Below are positions 40,945-49,491 of a DNA stretch of 64,000 nt, piece by piece. The position numbers and the translations under genes are program-made. Source of the stretch: an uncultured Aquitalea sp. (GTDB taxonomy: Bacteria; Pseudomonadota; Gammaproteobacteria; Burkholderiales; Chromobacteriaceae); the NCBI RefSeq assembly GCF_945957525.1, contig NZ_CAMFLA010000006.1, positions 1 to 64,000 on the forward strand. Direction: 5' to 3'. Numbering within the stretch: position 1 is the stretch's first letter; every line of letters starts with the position of its first letter. Under the pieces are notes generated by a model. The model saw only the letters and a list, made by a program, of their open reading frames with translations, did not search any database and was not told the DNA's origin.

Positions 40945-41831
40945 GCTTTTGCTCCCGCCGTCTTCTTCAGCCGCAAGCTCTTCTTCAGCCGCCCGTCCTG
41001 CCCGTAAGCCTGACTGATGCGGTCGATGACGATGGCCAGAATCACGATAGCCAGCCCGGACTGCATGCCGCGCCCCATGTCCATATTGTTGATGCCGGCC
41101 AGCACGTCCTCACCCAGCCCGCGCGAACCGATCATGGACGCGATCACCACCATGGCCAGCGCCATCATGATGGACTGGTTCACCCCGGCCATGATGCTGG
41201 GCCGCGCCAGCGGCAGTTGCACGCCAAACAGCAATTGCCAGTGCGTGGTCCCGAATGAGCGCGCCGCCTCCAGCAGGTCGCCGTCCACCTGGCGGATGCC
41301 CAGATCAGTCAGCCGCACCAAGGGCGGCAAGGCGTAAATCACGGTGGCGAAAACCGCCGGCACCTTGCCTAGGCCAAACAGCATCAGCACCGGAATCAGA
41401 TACACAAAGGTGGGCAGGGTCTGCATCACGTCCAGCACCGGCACCAGGCACCAGCGCAAGCGCCGGCTGCGCGACATCAGGATGCCCAGCGGCACGCCAA
41501 TGGCAATGGTCAACAGCGTGGACACCGCCATCAGCGCCAGCGTCTGCATCAGCTTGTCCCACAAGCCCAGACAGCCGATCAGATACAGCCCGGCCACCAT
41601 GGTCAGTGTCAGCGTGCGGTTGCGCGTGCCGGCATAGCCGATGACAGCCACCGCAAACAACACCGCCAGTGGCGGCAGCGCCAGCAGCCCTTGCTCCAGA
41701 GGCACCAGCAGATACGTCAGCAGCAGCACCGTCACCTGGTGAAACAGGTCGCCATATTCGCGCACCACCCAGGTGACAAAGTTGTTGATGGCGTCGGCAA
41801 AGGAAAAACTGATGAAAATACCGTTGCTCAT
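40941..41831 (-). CDS. proW: betaine/quaternary-amine ABC transporter permease (ProW type)
   Basis: Inner-membrane permease of 296 residues with about seven helices. The binding-protein-dependent transport motif [22 protein letters not shown] is present (two parts on either side of the coupling loop). The N-terminal [10 protein letters not shown] segment is typical of ProW. It lies between proX and proV in the six-gene operon. Confidence 0.92.
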   Translation of the reverse strand: MSNGIFISFSFADAINNFVTWVVREYGDLFHQVTVLLLTYLLVPLEQGLLALPPLAVLFAVAVIGYAGTRNRTLTLTMVAGLYLIGCLGLWDKLMQTLALMAVSTLLTIAIGVPLGILMSRSRRLRWCLVPVLDVMQTLPTFVYLIPVLMLFGLGKVPAVFATVIYALPPLVRLTDLGIRQVDGDLLEAARSFGTTHWQLLFGVQLPLARPSIMAGVNQSIMMALAMVVIASMIGSRGLGEDVLAGINNMDMGRGMQSGLAIVILAIVIDRISQAYGQDGRLKKSLRLKKTAGAKA

Positions 41832-41894
41832 GATGTGTTTTCCAAGGAATTGCGCCTGCCCGGCTTGATGCGCGCCGGGCAGGGTTGGCCGCGT

Positions 41895-42917
41895 TTACTT
41901 GAGCGACTGCTGCACTTTGCCCGCCACATCGGCCGGCACCCAGGCCTTCCAGATGGCGGTGTGCTGCTTGAGGAATTCCCGCGCCATGGTTTCCGGCGGG
42001 ATCTTGCGTTCGCTCATTTGCGAGATGGTCTGATTCAGCAACTCCGGCGTCACTTTCACCTTGGCGATGAAAGCGGCGATGCCCGGCTCGGCCTGCATGA
42101 AGCCCGTGCCGATGCCCACTTGCAGCTGGGTGTTGGGTGTGGCGGACGGGCAAGGCGCCTCGCCCTTGTTGGCCTGCAGAGTGGGCCAGCACTTGGCGTT
42201 GTAGGCCGGCTCCTGCAGCTGGATAAACTTGTACTTGCCCATCAGCGTGGCCGGTGCCCAGTAATAGAACAGTACCGGCTTGCCGCGCTCATAGGCGGAG
42301 CTGATGGCGGCGTCCAGCGCCGAACCGGTGCCGGCGCGGAAGTTGGTGTAAGCCGCGTCCAGTTTGTAGGCTTTCAACTTTTGCGTATTGATGCGCTCGC
42401 AATCCCAACCGGTGGGACAGTTGAGGAAGCGACCCTTGCCGGGCTCTTCCTCATCCTTGAACAGGTCTTTGTACTTGGGCAGATCCGCCACCGTGCGCAA
42501 GCCCGGCGCCATCGGTTTGATGCCGCGCCGAGCGTCGCCGCGAATCACGTAATCCGGCACAAAAAAACCTTCGTAAGCACCGCCTTGCAGCAAGTCGCCG
42601 ATCAGCTTGATCTTGCCGGACTCCACGCCCTTCTTGATCACGTCGGTGCGGTTCCATTGCTCGGTCCACAGTTGCAGATCGCCGTTCACCAGCGCGGTTT
42701 CGGTGGCTGCCGTGCTGCCGGGCACGGTTTCCACCTTGCAGCCATAGCCGTCCTTGATGATTTCGCTGATGACGGCACTATAGAACTGACCGGACTCCCA
42801 TGTGATGCCGGCCAGCTTTACCGGTTTGCCGGCCGAACACCAGCTGCCGGCCTGGACGCCGGCGCTGAGCGCCAGCAACAGCGCGCCTGCGCCGAAGATT
42901 GCGGATTTGCCTTGCAT
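41895..42917 (-). CDS. proX: betaine/quaternary-amine ABC transporter substrate-binding protein (ProX type)
   Basis: Periplasmic binding protein of the OpuAC/ProX fold, 340 residues. The ATG at 42917 follows GAGGAGA and gives a clean signal peptide (cleavage near V-Q-A-G). Tryptophans suited to a cation-pi cage are visible in T-W-E-S-G-Q-F, W-T-E-Q-W and F-Y-Y-W-A-P. A disulfide pair may form around C-P-T-G-W-D-C. Related proteins bind glycine betaine, proline betaine, choline or carnitine; which one cannot be told here. Confidence 0.9.
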   Translation of the reverse strand: MQGKSAIFGAGALLLALSAGVQAGSWCSAGKPVKLAGITWESGQFYSAVISEIIKDGYGCKVETVPGSTAATETALVNGDLQLWTEQWNRTDVIKKGVESGKIKLIGDLLQGGAYEGFFVPDYVIRGDARRGIKPMAPGLRTVADLPKYKDLFKDEEEPGKGRFLNCPTGWDCERINTQKLKAYKLDAAYTNFRAGTGSALDAAISSAYERGKPVLFYYWAPATLMGKYKFIQLQEPAYNAKCWPTLQANKGEAPCPSATPNTQLQVGIGTGFMQAEPGIAAFIAKVKVTPELLNQTISQMSERKIPPETMAREFLKQHTAIWKAWVPADVAGKVQQSLK

Positions 42918-42969
42918 GATCTGTCTCCTCTTATTGGTGTCTTGCACTGCTTGCATGCCGCTGCGCCGC

Positions 42970-44421
42970 CTACAGGCCGCCGAAGCACAAATACTTCAGT
43001 TCCAGGTACTCCTCAATGCCGTAGCGCGAGCCTTCACGACCGAGGCCGGATTGTTTGACCCCGCCGAAAGGCCCCACTTCGTTGGAGATGAGACCGGTGT
43101 TGATGCCTACCATGCCGCACTCCAGTTGCTCCGCCACACGCCACACGCGCTGCATGTCGCGGCTGAAGAAATAGCCAGCGAGGCCAAACTCGGTATCGTT
43201 GGCGGCGGCGATCACCGCCTTGTCGTCGGCAAAGCGGAACAACGGTGCCACCGGGCCGAAGGTTTCCTCGCGGGCAAACAGCATAGCGTCGCTGGCGTCG
43301 GCAATCACGGTGGGCTGGAAAAACGTGCCGCCCAGCGCGTGACGCTGGCCGCCGGTCAGCACGCGCCCGCCCTTGGCCACCGCATCGGCAATGTGCTGCT
43401 CCACCTTGGCCACGGCCTTGTCGTCGATCAGCGGCCCCTGCGTCACTCCCTCCTCCAGCCCGAAGCCGGGGCGGAGCCGCTCTACCGCACGCACCAGTTT
43501 TTCGGCAAAGGCGTCGTACACCGCCTCATGCACATACAGGCGATTGGCGCAGACGCAGGTTTGGCCCGAATTGCGGAACTTGGACTGGATAGCCCCTTCC
43601 ACGGCGGCGTCCAGATCGGCGTCGTCAAACACGATGAAGGGCGCGTTGCCGCCCAGTTCCAGCGACAATTTCTTGATGGAAGGCGCGCTCTGCGCCATCA
43701 GTTGCCGCCCCACTTCGGTAGAGCCGGTGAAGCTGAGTTTGCGCACCACCGGGCTAGCGGTGAGCTCGGCGCCGATGACGCTGGCCGAGCCGGTCAGCAC
43801 ATTGAACAAGCCCTTCGGCAAACCCGCCTCTTCGGCCAACCATGCCAGCGCCAGCGCCGTCAGCGGGGTCTGGCTGGCCGGCTTCAGCACCATGCCGCAT
43901 CCGGCGGCGAAGGCCGGCGCGGCCTTGCGAGTGATCATGGCGGCAGGGAAATTCCACGGGGTGATGGCGGCGGCAACGCCGATGGGCTGCTTGAGCGTCA
44001 GTACGCGTTTGTCGGCCTGCGGCGTGGTTTCCACCTCGCCATGCACTCGCTTGGCCTCGTCGGCGAACCAGTCGACAAAGCTGGCGGCGTAAGCGATCTC
44101 CCCCATGGCCTCGGCCAGCGGCTTGCCTTGCTCGCAAGTGAGAATCACCGCCAGATCGCGCTGATGCGCCATCAGGGCGTCGTACCAGCGGCGCAATACC
44201 TGCGCGCGCTCCTTGCCGGTGCGACGCTGCCAATCGACTTGAGCACGTTCGGCGGCGGCGATGGCGCGACGGGTTTCTTCGGCCCCCATGGCCGGCACTT
44301 GCGCCAGCCGCTCGCCGTTGGCCGGGTTGTCCACCGCCAGGGTGCGGCCATTGTCGGCATCCCGCCACTGACCGTCGATAAGGGCCTGCTGGCGCAGCAG
44401 GCGCGGTTCGTTCAATTGCAT
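42970..44421 (-). CDS. gabD: NADP-dependent succinate-semialdehyde dehydrogenase GabD
   Basis: Oxidises succinate semialdehyde to succinate. It has 483 residues, the same size class as E. coli GabD. The catalytic Cys is in N-S-G-Q-T-C-V-C-A-N, the general base Glu in L-E-L-G-G-N-A-P-F, and the cofactor region is T-P-W-N-F-P-A-A-M. The extra Cys after the active Cys matches the redox switch of GabD. AGGAG precedes the ATG. It lies 12 nt after the aldo/keto reductase gene and 52 nt before proX. The rest of a GABA pathway (gabT, gabP) is not beside it. Confidence 0.92.
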   Translation of the reverse strand: MQLNEPRLLRQQALIDGQWRDADNGRTLAVDNPANGERLAQVPAMGAEETRRAIAAAERAQVDWQRRTGKERAQVLRRWYDALMAHQRDLAVILTCEQGKPLAEAMGEIAYAASFVDWFADEAKRVHGEVETTPQADKRVLTLKQPIGVAAAITPWNFPAAMITRKAAPAFAAGCGMVLKPASQTPLTALALAWLAEEAGLPKGLFNVLTGSASVIGAELTASPVVRKLSFTGSTEVGRQLMAQSAPSIKKLSLELGGNAPFIVFDDADLDAAVEGAIQSKFRNSGQTCVCANRLYVHEAVYDAFAEKLVRAVERLRPGFGLEEGVTQGPLIDDKAVAKVEQHIADAVAKGGRVLTGGQRHALGGTFFQPTVIADASDAMLFAREETFGPVAPLFRFADDKAVIAAANDTEFGLAGYFFSRDMQRVWRVAEQLECGMVGINTGLISNEVGPFGGVKQSGLGREGSRYGIEEYLELKYLCFGGL

Positions 44422-44433
44422 TGGCCTCTCCTG

Positions 44434-45429
44434 TCAGCGCGGCGTGCGCGGAATGCGCCGCTCGTTGTTATGGTCGTTGATCACGTCGCAGGGGGTGTAC
44501 AGGCGATCGATGGCCCAGCGCTCTTCATCGCTCAAAACCAGCGACAAGGCGGCTTGAGCCTGTTCCAGCTGCGCCGTTGCGTCCGCGCCCACCAGCATGG
44601 ACGTGACGCCGGGACGGCCCAGCACCCAGGCCTGCGCCACTTGCGCCGGGGACACGCCGCGTTCTGCCGCTACACGTTCCACCGCCTTGCCGATGGACCA
44701 GGACACCTCATCGCCGTAAAACTCCTGTGTGAAGTTGTCCGTCTTGTTGCGCAATGAATCGGCAGCGCCGGAAAGCAGGCCGCGCGCCAGCGGGCTGAAC
44801 GGCGTCACCGCCACTTGCTGGTCGATGCAATAGGGAATCATCTCCCGCTCTTCTTCGCGGTAGGCCGCGTTGAGCTGACACTGCATGGAAACAAAGCGGG
44901 TCCAGCCATTGAGATCGGCCGCATGCTGCATGCGGGCAAACTGCCAAGCGTACATGGTGGAAGCCCCGATATAACGCGCCTTGCCGCTTTTGACGATGTC
45001 GTGCAGCGCTTCCATGGTTTCTTCGATGGGGGTGTGCGGGTCGAAACCGTGCACGATGTACAGATCGAGATAATCCGTGCCGATGCGGCGCAGCGAGGCG
45101 TCAATGGCGTCCATCAGATGTTTGCGCGACAGTCCGGCGTCATTGGGCCCCGGCCCCATGGCGTAGAAGGCCTTGCTGGCCAGCACCAGTTGTTGGCGCG
45201 GCGCTTTTTCCAGCAGCGCGCGGCCCACCACCTCTTCCCCCGCGCCCAGCGAGTAGAAATCCGCCATATCGAAGAAGTTGATGCCCATGTCCAGCGCCTT
45301 GTGCAGCACCGGGCGGCTTTCCGCCTCGTCCAGCACCCAGGGCCGCCAGCGCGAGCTGCCGAAAGACATGGTGCCCATGCACAGACGGGATACTTTCAGG
45401 CCGCTGCGGCCCAGATTGACGTAATCCAT
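44434..45429 (-). CDS. aldo/keto reductase
   Basis: NADPH-dependent (alpha/beta)8-barrel reductase of 331 residues. The catalytic set is visible: D-F-Y-S (Asp and Tyr), L-A-S-K-A-F (Lys) and I-V-H-G-F-D (His). The phosphate-clamp region S-P-L-A-R-G-L-L-S-G is typical of the AKR11-15 type group. I chose the ATG at 45429, preceded by GAGGGCGAG; an overlapping GTG at 45441 is possible. Its substrate is probably an aldehyde handled by the operon, but this is inference. Confidence 0.87.
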   Translation of the reverse strand: MDYVNLGRSGLKVSRLCMGTMSFGSSRWRPWVLDEAESRPVLHKALDMGINFFDMADFYSLGAGEEVVGRALLEKAPRQQLVLASKAFYAMGPGPNDAGLSRKHLMDAIDASLRRIGTDYLDLYIVHGFDPHTPIEETMEALHDIVKSGKARYIGASTMYAWQFARMQHAADLNGWTRFVSMQCQLNAAYREEEREMIPYCIDQQVAVTPFSPLARGLLSGAADSLRNKTDNFTQEFYGDEVSWSIGKAVERVAAERGVSPAQVAQAWVLGRPGVTSMLVGADATAQLEQAQAALSLVLSDEERWAIDRLYTPCDVINDHNNERRIPRTPR

Positions 45430-45437
45430 GCTCGCCC

Positions 45438-45935
45438 TCACGCCGCGCTGTCAAAGAAAGGATTGGCCGGCTGACGACTGGCTTCCGCCGCCTCCGCCAG
45501 GCTAGGCAGATTGCGCATGGCGCGGGCAATGGCTTCGCGGGTGGCGCGGTGGTTGTTGGCGAACACCTCTTGCGCGTTGTCGGCGCTCCAGTTCACCCAG
45601 ACGGCCGCCACAACGGCCCACTCGTTTTCCGCTTCCGGCGGCAGCAGTCCTTCCAGCAAGCACTCCTGCACTCCCTTGGCCACACCGGCCTGCGCCGGCC
45701 CCCAGGTCATGTTTTCGTGGGTTTCGCCGCGCAAGTCGGCCTTGGCCACGAACAACGTGGCCGGTTTCACCGGCACATTGGGCTTGAGGCAGGTCATGAA
45801 GGGGATGTAGCCCAGACGCGGGGCGGCCAGGCTGTTGGCCAGCGCCTGCCCCACCGGCCCCTGTCGCGGGCCGATCAATACATTGATGTGGGCGGCGTTG
45901 GGACCGCTGCCGACAAAGGATTCGCCGATATGCAT
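45438..45935 (-). CDS. formaldehyde-activating enzyme (Fae) family protein
   Basis: A 165-residue homologue of Fae, the enzyme that condenses formaldehyde with tetrahydromethanopterin in methylotrophs. It has the opening G-E-S-F-V-G-S-G-P-N-A-A-H-I-N-V-L-I-G-P with the catalytic His in A-H-I. The K-P-A-T-L-F-V-A-K and W-G-P-A-Q-A-G-V-A-K segments are conserved, as is the N-P-F-F ending. It is the first gene of a minus-strand run with aldo/keto reductase, gabD and a betaine importer. No other H4MPT-pathway gene is in the window, so a different cofactor or a formaldehyde-sensing or scavenging role is possible. Confidence 0.88.
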   Translation of the reverse strand: MHIGESFVGSGPNAAHINVLIGPRQGPVGQALANSLAAPRLGYIPFMTCLKPNVPVKPATLFVAKADLRGETHENMTWGPAQAGVAKGVQECLLEGLLPPEAENEWAVVAAVWVNWSADNAQEVFANNHRATREAIARAMRNLPSLAEAAEASRQPANPFFDSAA

Positions 45936-46270
45936 GAGTTGCGCTCTCCGTGAGTGCCTTGAAAAAGAAGGCGGCAGGCAAACCGGGCCTTGAATCCGCA
46001 GACAACCCCTGCTCCTGCCTTACGCGCCTTGCCTCGGGTTTTCGGCGGGCGCGTTGCGGGGTTTGCCAGCGTTCTTGGCTGGGCCGGCTTTCAACTTTTG
46101 CTTGCCAGGTTTTCAAGCAGAGTAAACGCTGCCAATGAGCGGCTTCAATGCAGTCAATCCGAGTAAATGTATGCATTCATTGCGCATGCGGAAGGCTGCT
46201 ACTATCAGCTCGAACCGCGGCGCGCGCACGCCATGCGCAACGCCAGCCCCACGTTTGCCGAAGGAAGCTT
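45936..46270. promoter_or_regulatory. divergent control region between fae-type operon and mocR-type gene
   Basis: 335 nt without a supported gene. Two direct repeats GAGTAAA(C/T)G lie at 46120-46128 and 46161-46169, 41 bp apart, close to four helical turns. MocR/GabR proteins bind pairs of direct repeats at about this spacing, so they are good operator candidates for both directions. GTTTGCCGAA (46253-46262) is a copy of the dispersed motif, immediately before the mocR ribosome binding site. Confidence 0.5.
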
Positions 46271-47689
46271 ATGGACCTTGTGATGCGCATCAAAAGCTGG
46301 ATGCCCGACCTCGCCAAGAGCGAGTTGCCGCGCTATCAGGCCATCAGCAACGCCATTTGCGAAGTGATTGACGGCGGACAGGCCGTTATCGGCGAAAAGC
46401 TGCCGCCGCACCGCACGCTGGCGGCGGCGCTCAAGGTAACGGTGGGCACGGTCAGCCGGGCCTACGCGCGGCTGGAAGAACAGGGCCGGGTCATGTCGCG
46501 CATCGGCGACGGCACCTATGTGCTGGCGCGGCAAACGCCGCTGCCGGACAGGCCATTGGAAGGCGAGGACGAACCCGCCCCAGCCGGGCTGGTGGATCTG
46601 GGCCGCAATGTCATCGTGGATATCGGGCAGGACCTGGCGCTGGCGGAAACCCTGCTGGACATCAGCCAGGACGCCGCCTCCCGCCAGCGGGTGTTGGATT
46701 ACCAGGCCGAATGCGGCCACCCCTGGCATCGCGCCGTCGCCGCGCGCTGGCTGGGCCAGTTCGGCATTGCCAGCGGCCCGGACCGCGTGGCGGTCACCAA
46801 CGGCGCGCAGCATGCGCTGGCCTGCCTGCTGCGCATCCTCACCATGCCGGGCGACACGGTATTGTGCGAAGCGCTCAGCTACCCGGGCATCGTGGCGCTG
46901 GCGCAGCAGATGCGTTTGCAGCTGTTGTGCGTGGAGGTGGACGAGGAAGGCATCGTGCCGGAATCACTAGAGCAAATGTGCCGCGCTTTCGACAGCCGGC
47001 TGCTGTTTTGCGTGCCCACGCTGCACAACCCCACCACCGCCACCATGAGTCTGGAACGGCGCTTGCGCATCGTGGACATTGCCCGCCGCCATCATTTGCA
47101 AATCATCGAAGACGCCACCCCGGCCGTACTGCTGCCGTCGCCGCCGCCCGCACTGGCCGCGCTGCTGCCGGAGCAGGTATTTTTTGTCGCCAGTCTGTCC
47201 AAGTCCGTTTCGCCCGGCCTGCGCTTCGGCGTGGTGCAAGCGCCTCGCGCGTGGTCAGGCAAGTTGGCGGCGGTCATCCGCGCCAATTGCTGGATGGCCA
47301 CGCCGATTGCGGTGGAGATTGCCTGTCGCTGGATGGAAGACGGCAGACTGCAACAATTGCTGGACGCCCAGCGCGCCGACATCGCCAACCGGCGACAACT
47401 GGCGGCGTCTTATCTGGAGGGTCAGCAATGGCTCAGCCACCCGGGCAGCCCGCACTGCTGGCTGCACTTGCCGGCTCCGTGGCGCACCAGCGAATTCAGC
47501 ACCATGCTCCGACGCCGCCAAGTGGCCATCAAATCCGGCGACGCCTTCACGGTGGGCCGCACGCCGTCGCCGCATGCCGTGCGCCTGTGCCTGAGCGGAG
47601 CAGGCACGCTGACACAACTGGAACACGGCCTGGCCATCCTTCGGCAAACCTTGCAGGACGGGCCGGAGGCCTTTCTGGCGGAGGCCTGA
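46271..47689 (+). CDS. MocR/GabR-type PLP-dependent transcriptional regulator
   Basis: 472 residues. The N-terminal GntR winged helix (about 15-80) has G-E-K-L-P-P-H-R-T-L-A and V-T-V-G-T-V-S-R-A-Y. It is joined by a linker to an aminotransferase-like fold with the PLP lysine in S-L-S-K-S-V-S-P-G-L-R. The ATG at 46271 has AAGGAAG just upstream; longer readings are not needed. GabR, a relative, controls gabTD through PLP-GABA adducts. Here it faces an operon containing gabD, so control of that operon by an amine or amino acid ligand is likely. Confidence 0.9.
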   Translation: MDLVMRIKSWMPDLAKSELPRYQAISNAICEVIDGGQAVIGEKLPPHRTLAAALKVTVGTVSRAYARLEEQGRVMSRIGDGTYVLARQTPLPDRPLEGEDEPAPAGLVDLGRNVIVDIGQDLALAETLLDISQDAASRQRVLDYQAECGHPWHRAVAARWLGQFGIASGPDRVAVTNGAQHALACLLRILTMPGDTVLCEALSYPGIVALAQQMRLQLLCVEVDEEGIVPESLEQMCRAFDSRLLFCVPTLHNPTTATMSLERRLRIVDIARRHHLQIIEDATPAVLLPSPPPALAALLPEQVFFVASLSKSVSPGLRFGVVQAPRAWSGKLAAVIRANCWMATPIAVEIACRWMEDGRLQQLLDAQRADIANRRQLAASYLEGQQWLSHPGSPHCWLHLPAPWRTSEFSTMLRRRQVAIKSGDAFTVGRTPSPHAVRLCLSGAGTLTQLEHGLAILRQTLQDGPEAFLAEA

Positions 47690-47721
47690 ACACCCCCTGA
47701 ACCAGCGTTGTCGGGCGCAAG

Positions 47722-47746
47722 AAACGGGCTGCTTGCCAGCCCGTTT
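47722..47746 (+). terminator. terminator of the mocR-type gene
   Basis: A 10-bp perfect stem AAACGGGCTG / CAGCCCGTTT with a CTTGC loop, 33 nt after the stop codon. Confidence 0.8.
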
Positions 47747-47755
47747 GCCACTAAG

Positions 47756-47867
47756 AACCGCTAGCAAAACATCGCCAACACCCTGAGCCAAGGCGCGCCG
47801 ACGCAGGCAGTACCCATTTGTACGACAAGGAGGCGCAACGCAGGATCAGGGGTTTTGTCAGCGGTTT
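47756..47867 (+). repeat. dispersed MITE-like element, copy C
   Basis: About 112 bp. It opens AACCGCTAGCAAAAC and closes GGTTTTGTCAGCGGTTT, a clear terminal inverted repeat. The core has CAAGGCGCGCCGACGCAGGC and GCGCAACGCAGGATCAGGGG as in A and B. The end touches the stop codon of the GMC oxidoreductase gene, just as copy A touches the pmbA stop. Confidence 0.75.
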
Positions 47868-49491
47868 ATGCTGCCGACCAATCCTCCAGCACCATATCCG
47901 CCCCCTTCTCCGCCACCATCATGGCCGGCGCGTTGGTATTGCCGGAGGTGATGTTGGGAAACACCGAGGCGTCGATCACTCGCAAACCCGATACACCGTA
48001 AACCTGCAAGCGCGGCGACACGACGCCGCCTTCCGCCTCGGGCCGCATGCCGCAGCTGCCGCACAAATGGTAAATCGAGCCGGACTGCTGCCGGAAAAAC
48101 GCCAGCAGCGAGGCGTCATCCTCCGCCAGCTGGGGGCCGGGGCTGACCTCACGCACAGTGATGTCAGACAAGGCGCGGGTAGCCGCCACACGACGGACAA
48201 GCCGGCTGCCGGCCACCGCCAGCGCGCGATCCTGCTCCGTGGCCAGATAATTCGGCCGAATGGCCGGCTCGGCCTGCGGGTCGGCCGAGTTCAGCGCTAC
48301 CTCGCCCCGGCTTTCCGGCCGGCACGGATTGAAACACATCAGGAAGCCGGAATACGGCTCCGGCTTGAGTCTGGCCTGCGGACTGGGCGGAATGGTGTAA
48401 GACAGCGGATTGAAATACAGCTGCAGATCAGCCCTCGCCGAGTCCGGCCCGGCGCGGAAAAAACCGCCGGCCTGATTGACGCTCAAGCCCAGCGGGCCTT
48501 GCCGCTTCCAGGCGTAACGGAGCGCCGCGCGGGCCTGGCCCCACAGACTGCCCAGCTCGTCGTTGAGCGTGGGCTGCCTCGATTGGAAGTAGTAAGACGC
48601 GCACAGATGATCTTGCAAACCCTGCCCCACGCCCGGCAGATGCCTTACCGGGGCGATGCCCAACTGGAACAGGCGCTCGGCATTGCCCACGCCAGACAGT
48701 TGCAGGATGCGCGGCGAACCCACGGCGCCGGCGGCCAGAATCACTTCGCAAGCGGCATCGAAATGGCGGCGCTGCCCCTGCTGGATCACCGTCACCCCGG
48801 TGGCGCGCCGTTGCTCGTCAAACAATACCCGCTCCACCAGACAGCCTGTCTCCAGCGTGAGATTGGGCCGCGACAGCGCGTGAGCGAGATAAGCGCGATT
48901 GCTGGCGCAGCGCTCGCCGCGCTCGATATTGGCCTCATAGACGCCTGCGCCTTCAAACGCCGCGCCATTGAAATCCGCGCTGACCGGCAAGCCGGCCTCC
49001 CTGCAAGCGTCCAGATAGCTTTGGCAAACCGGGTGGGCCAGGTCTTTCATCGGCGTCAGGCCGATGCGCCCCGCGCCGCCCCGCCAGGCGGTTTCGCCGC
49101 CCGGGTGCCGCTCCAACCGCTTGAAGTAGGGCAACACGTCCTGATAGCCCCAGCCGGGGTTGCCCGCCGCGCGCCAGTCGTCAAAATCCGCCGGCTGGCC
49201 ACGCACCCAGATCATGGCGTTGATCGCGCCCGAACCGCCCACCACCTTGCCGCGCGGCGCGTAAACGCGCCGTCCGCCCAGCGCCGGTTCCGGGTCGGTG
49301 TAATGCATCCAGTTGCGGCCCGGATGGTAATAGCTCTTCACATAGCCCACAGGCAGCCGCAGCCAGAAAGAATCATCCCGACCGCCAGCTTCCAGCAGCA
49401 GCACGCGAAAACGGCCATCGGCAGACAGGCGCTCGGCCAGAATGCAGCCGGCCGAGCCCGCACCAACAATGATGAAGTGGTAGCCGCTCAT
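47866..49491 (-). CDS. GMC-family FAD oxidoreductase (choline dehydrogenase-like)
   Basis: 541 residues. The FAD motif is I-V-G-A-G-S-A-G-C near the N-terminus. GMC signature 1 is visible as G-K-V-V-G-G-S-G-A-I-N-A-M-I-W, and signature 2 around G-A-V-G-S-P-R-I-L-Q-L-S-G-V-G. The active-site pair is His in I-Y-H-L-C-G-S-C-G-M and Asn in N-T-N-A-P. It oxidises a primary alcohol. Choline dehydrogenase is only one option and the neighbours argue for a sugar-acid or polyol-related alcohol. Its start overlaps the stop of the dehydratase gene by 4 nt. Confidence 0.88.
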   Translation of the reverse strand: MSGYHFIIVGAGSAGCILAERLSADGRFRVLLLEAGGRDDSFWLRLPVGYVKSYYHPGRNWMHYTDPEPALGGRRVYAPRGKVVGGSGAINAMIWVRGQPADFDDWRAAGNPGWGYQDVLPYFKRLERHPGGETAWRGGAGRIGLTPMKDLAHPVCQSYLDACREAGLPVSADFNGAAFEGAGVYEANIERGERCASNRAYLAHALSRPNLTLETGCLVERVLFDEQRRATGVTVIQQGQRRHFDAACEVILAAGAVGSPRILQLSGVGNAERLFQLGIAPVRHLPGVGQGLQDHLCASYYFQSRQPTLNDELGSLWGQARAALRYAWKRQGPLGLSVNQAGGFFRAGPDSARADLQLYFNPLSYTIPPSPQARLKPEPYSGFLMCFNPCRPESRGEVALNSADPQAEPAIRPNYLATEQDRALAVAGSRLVRRVAATRALSDITVREVSPGPQLAEDDASLLAFFRQQSGSIYHLCGSCGMRPEAEGGVVSPRLQVYGVSGLRVIDASVFPNITSGNTNAPAMMVAEKGADMVLEDWSAA

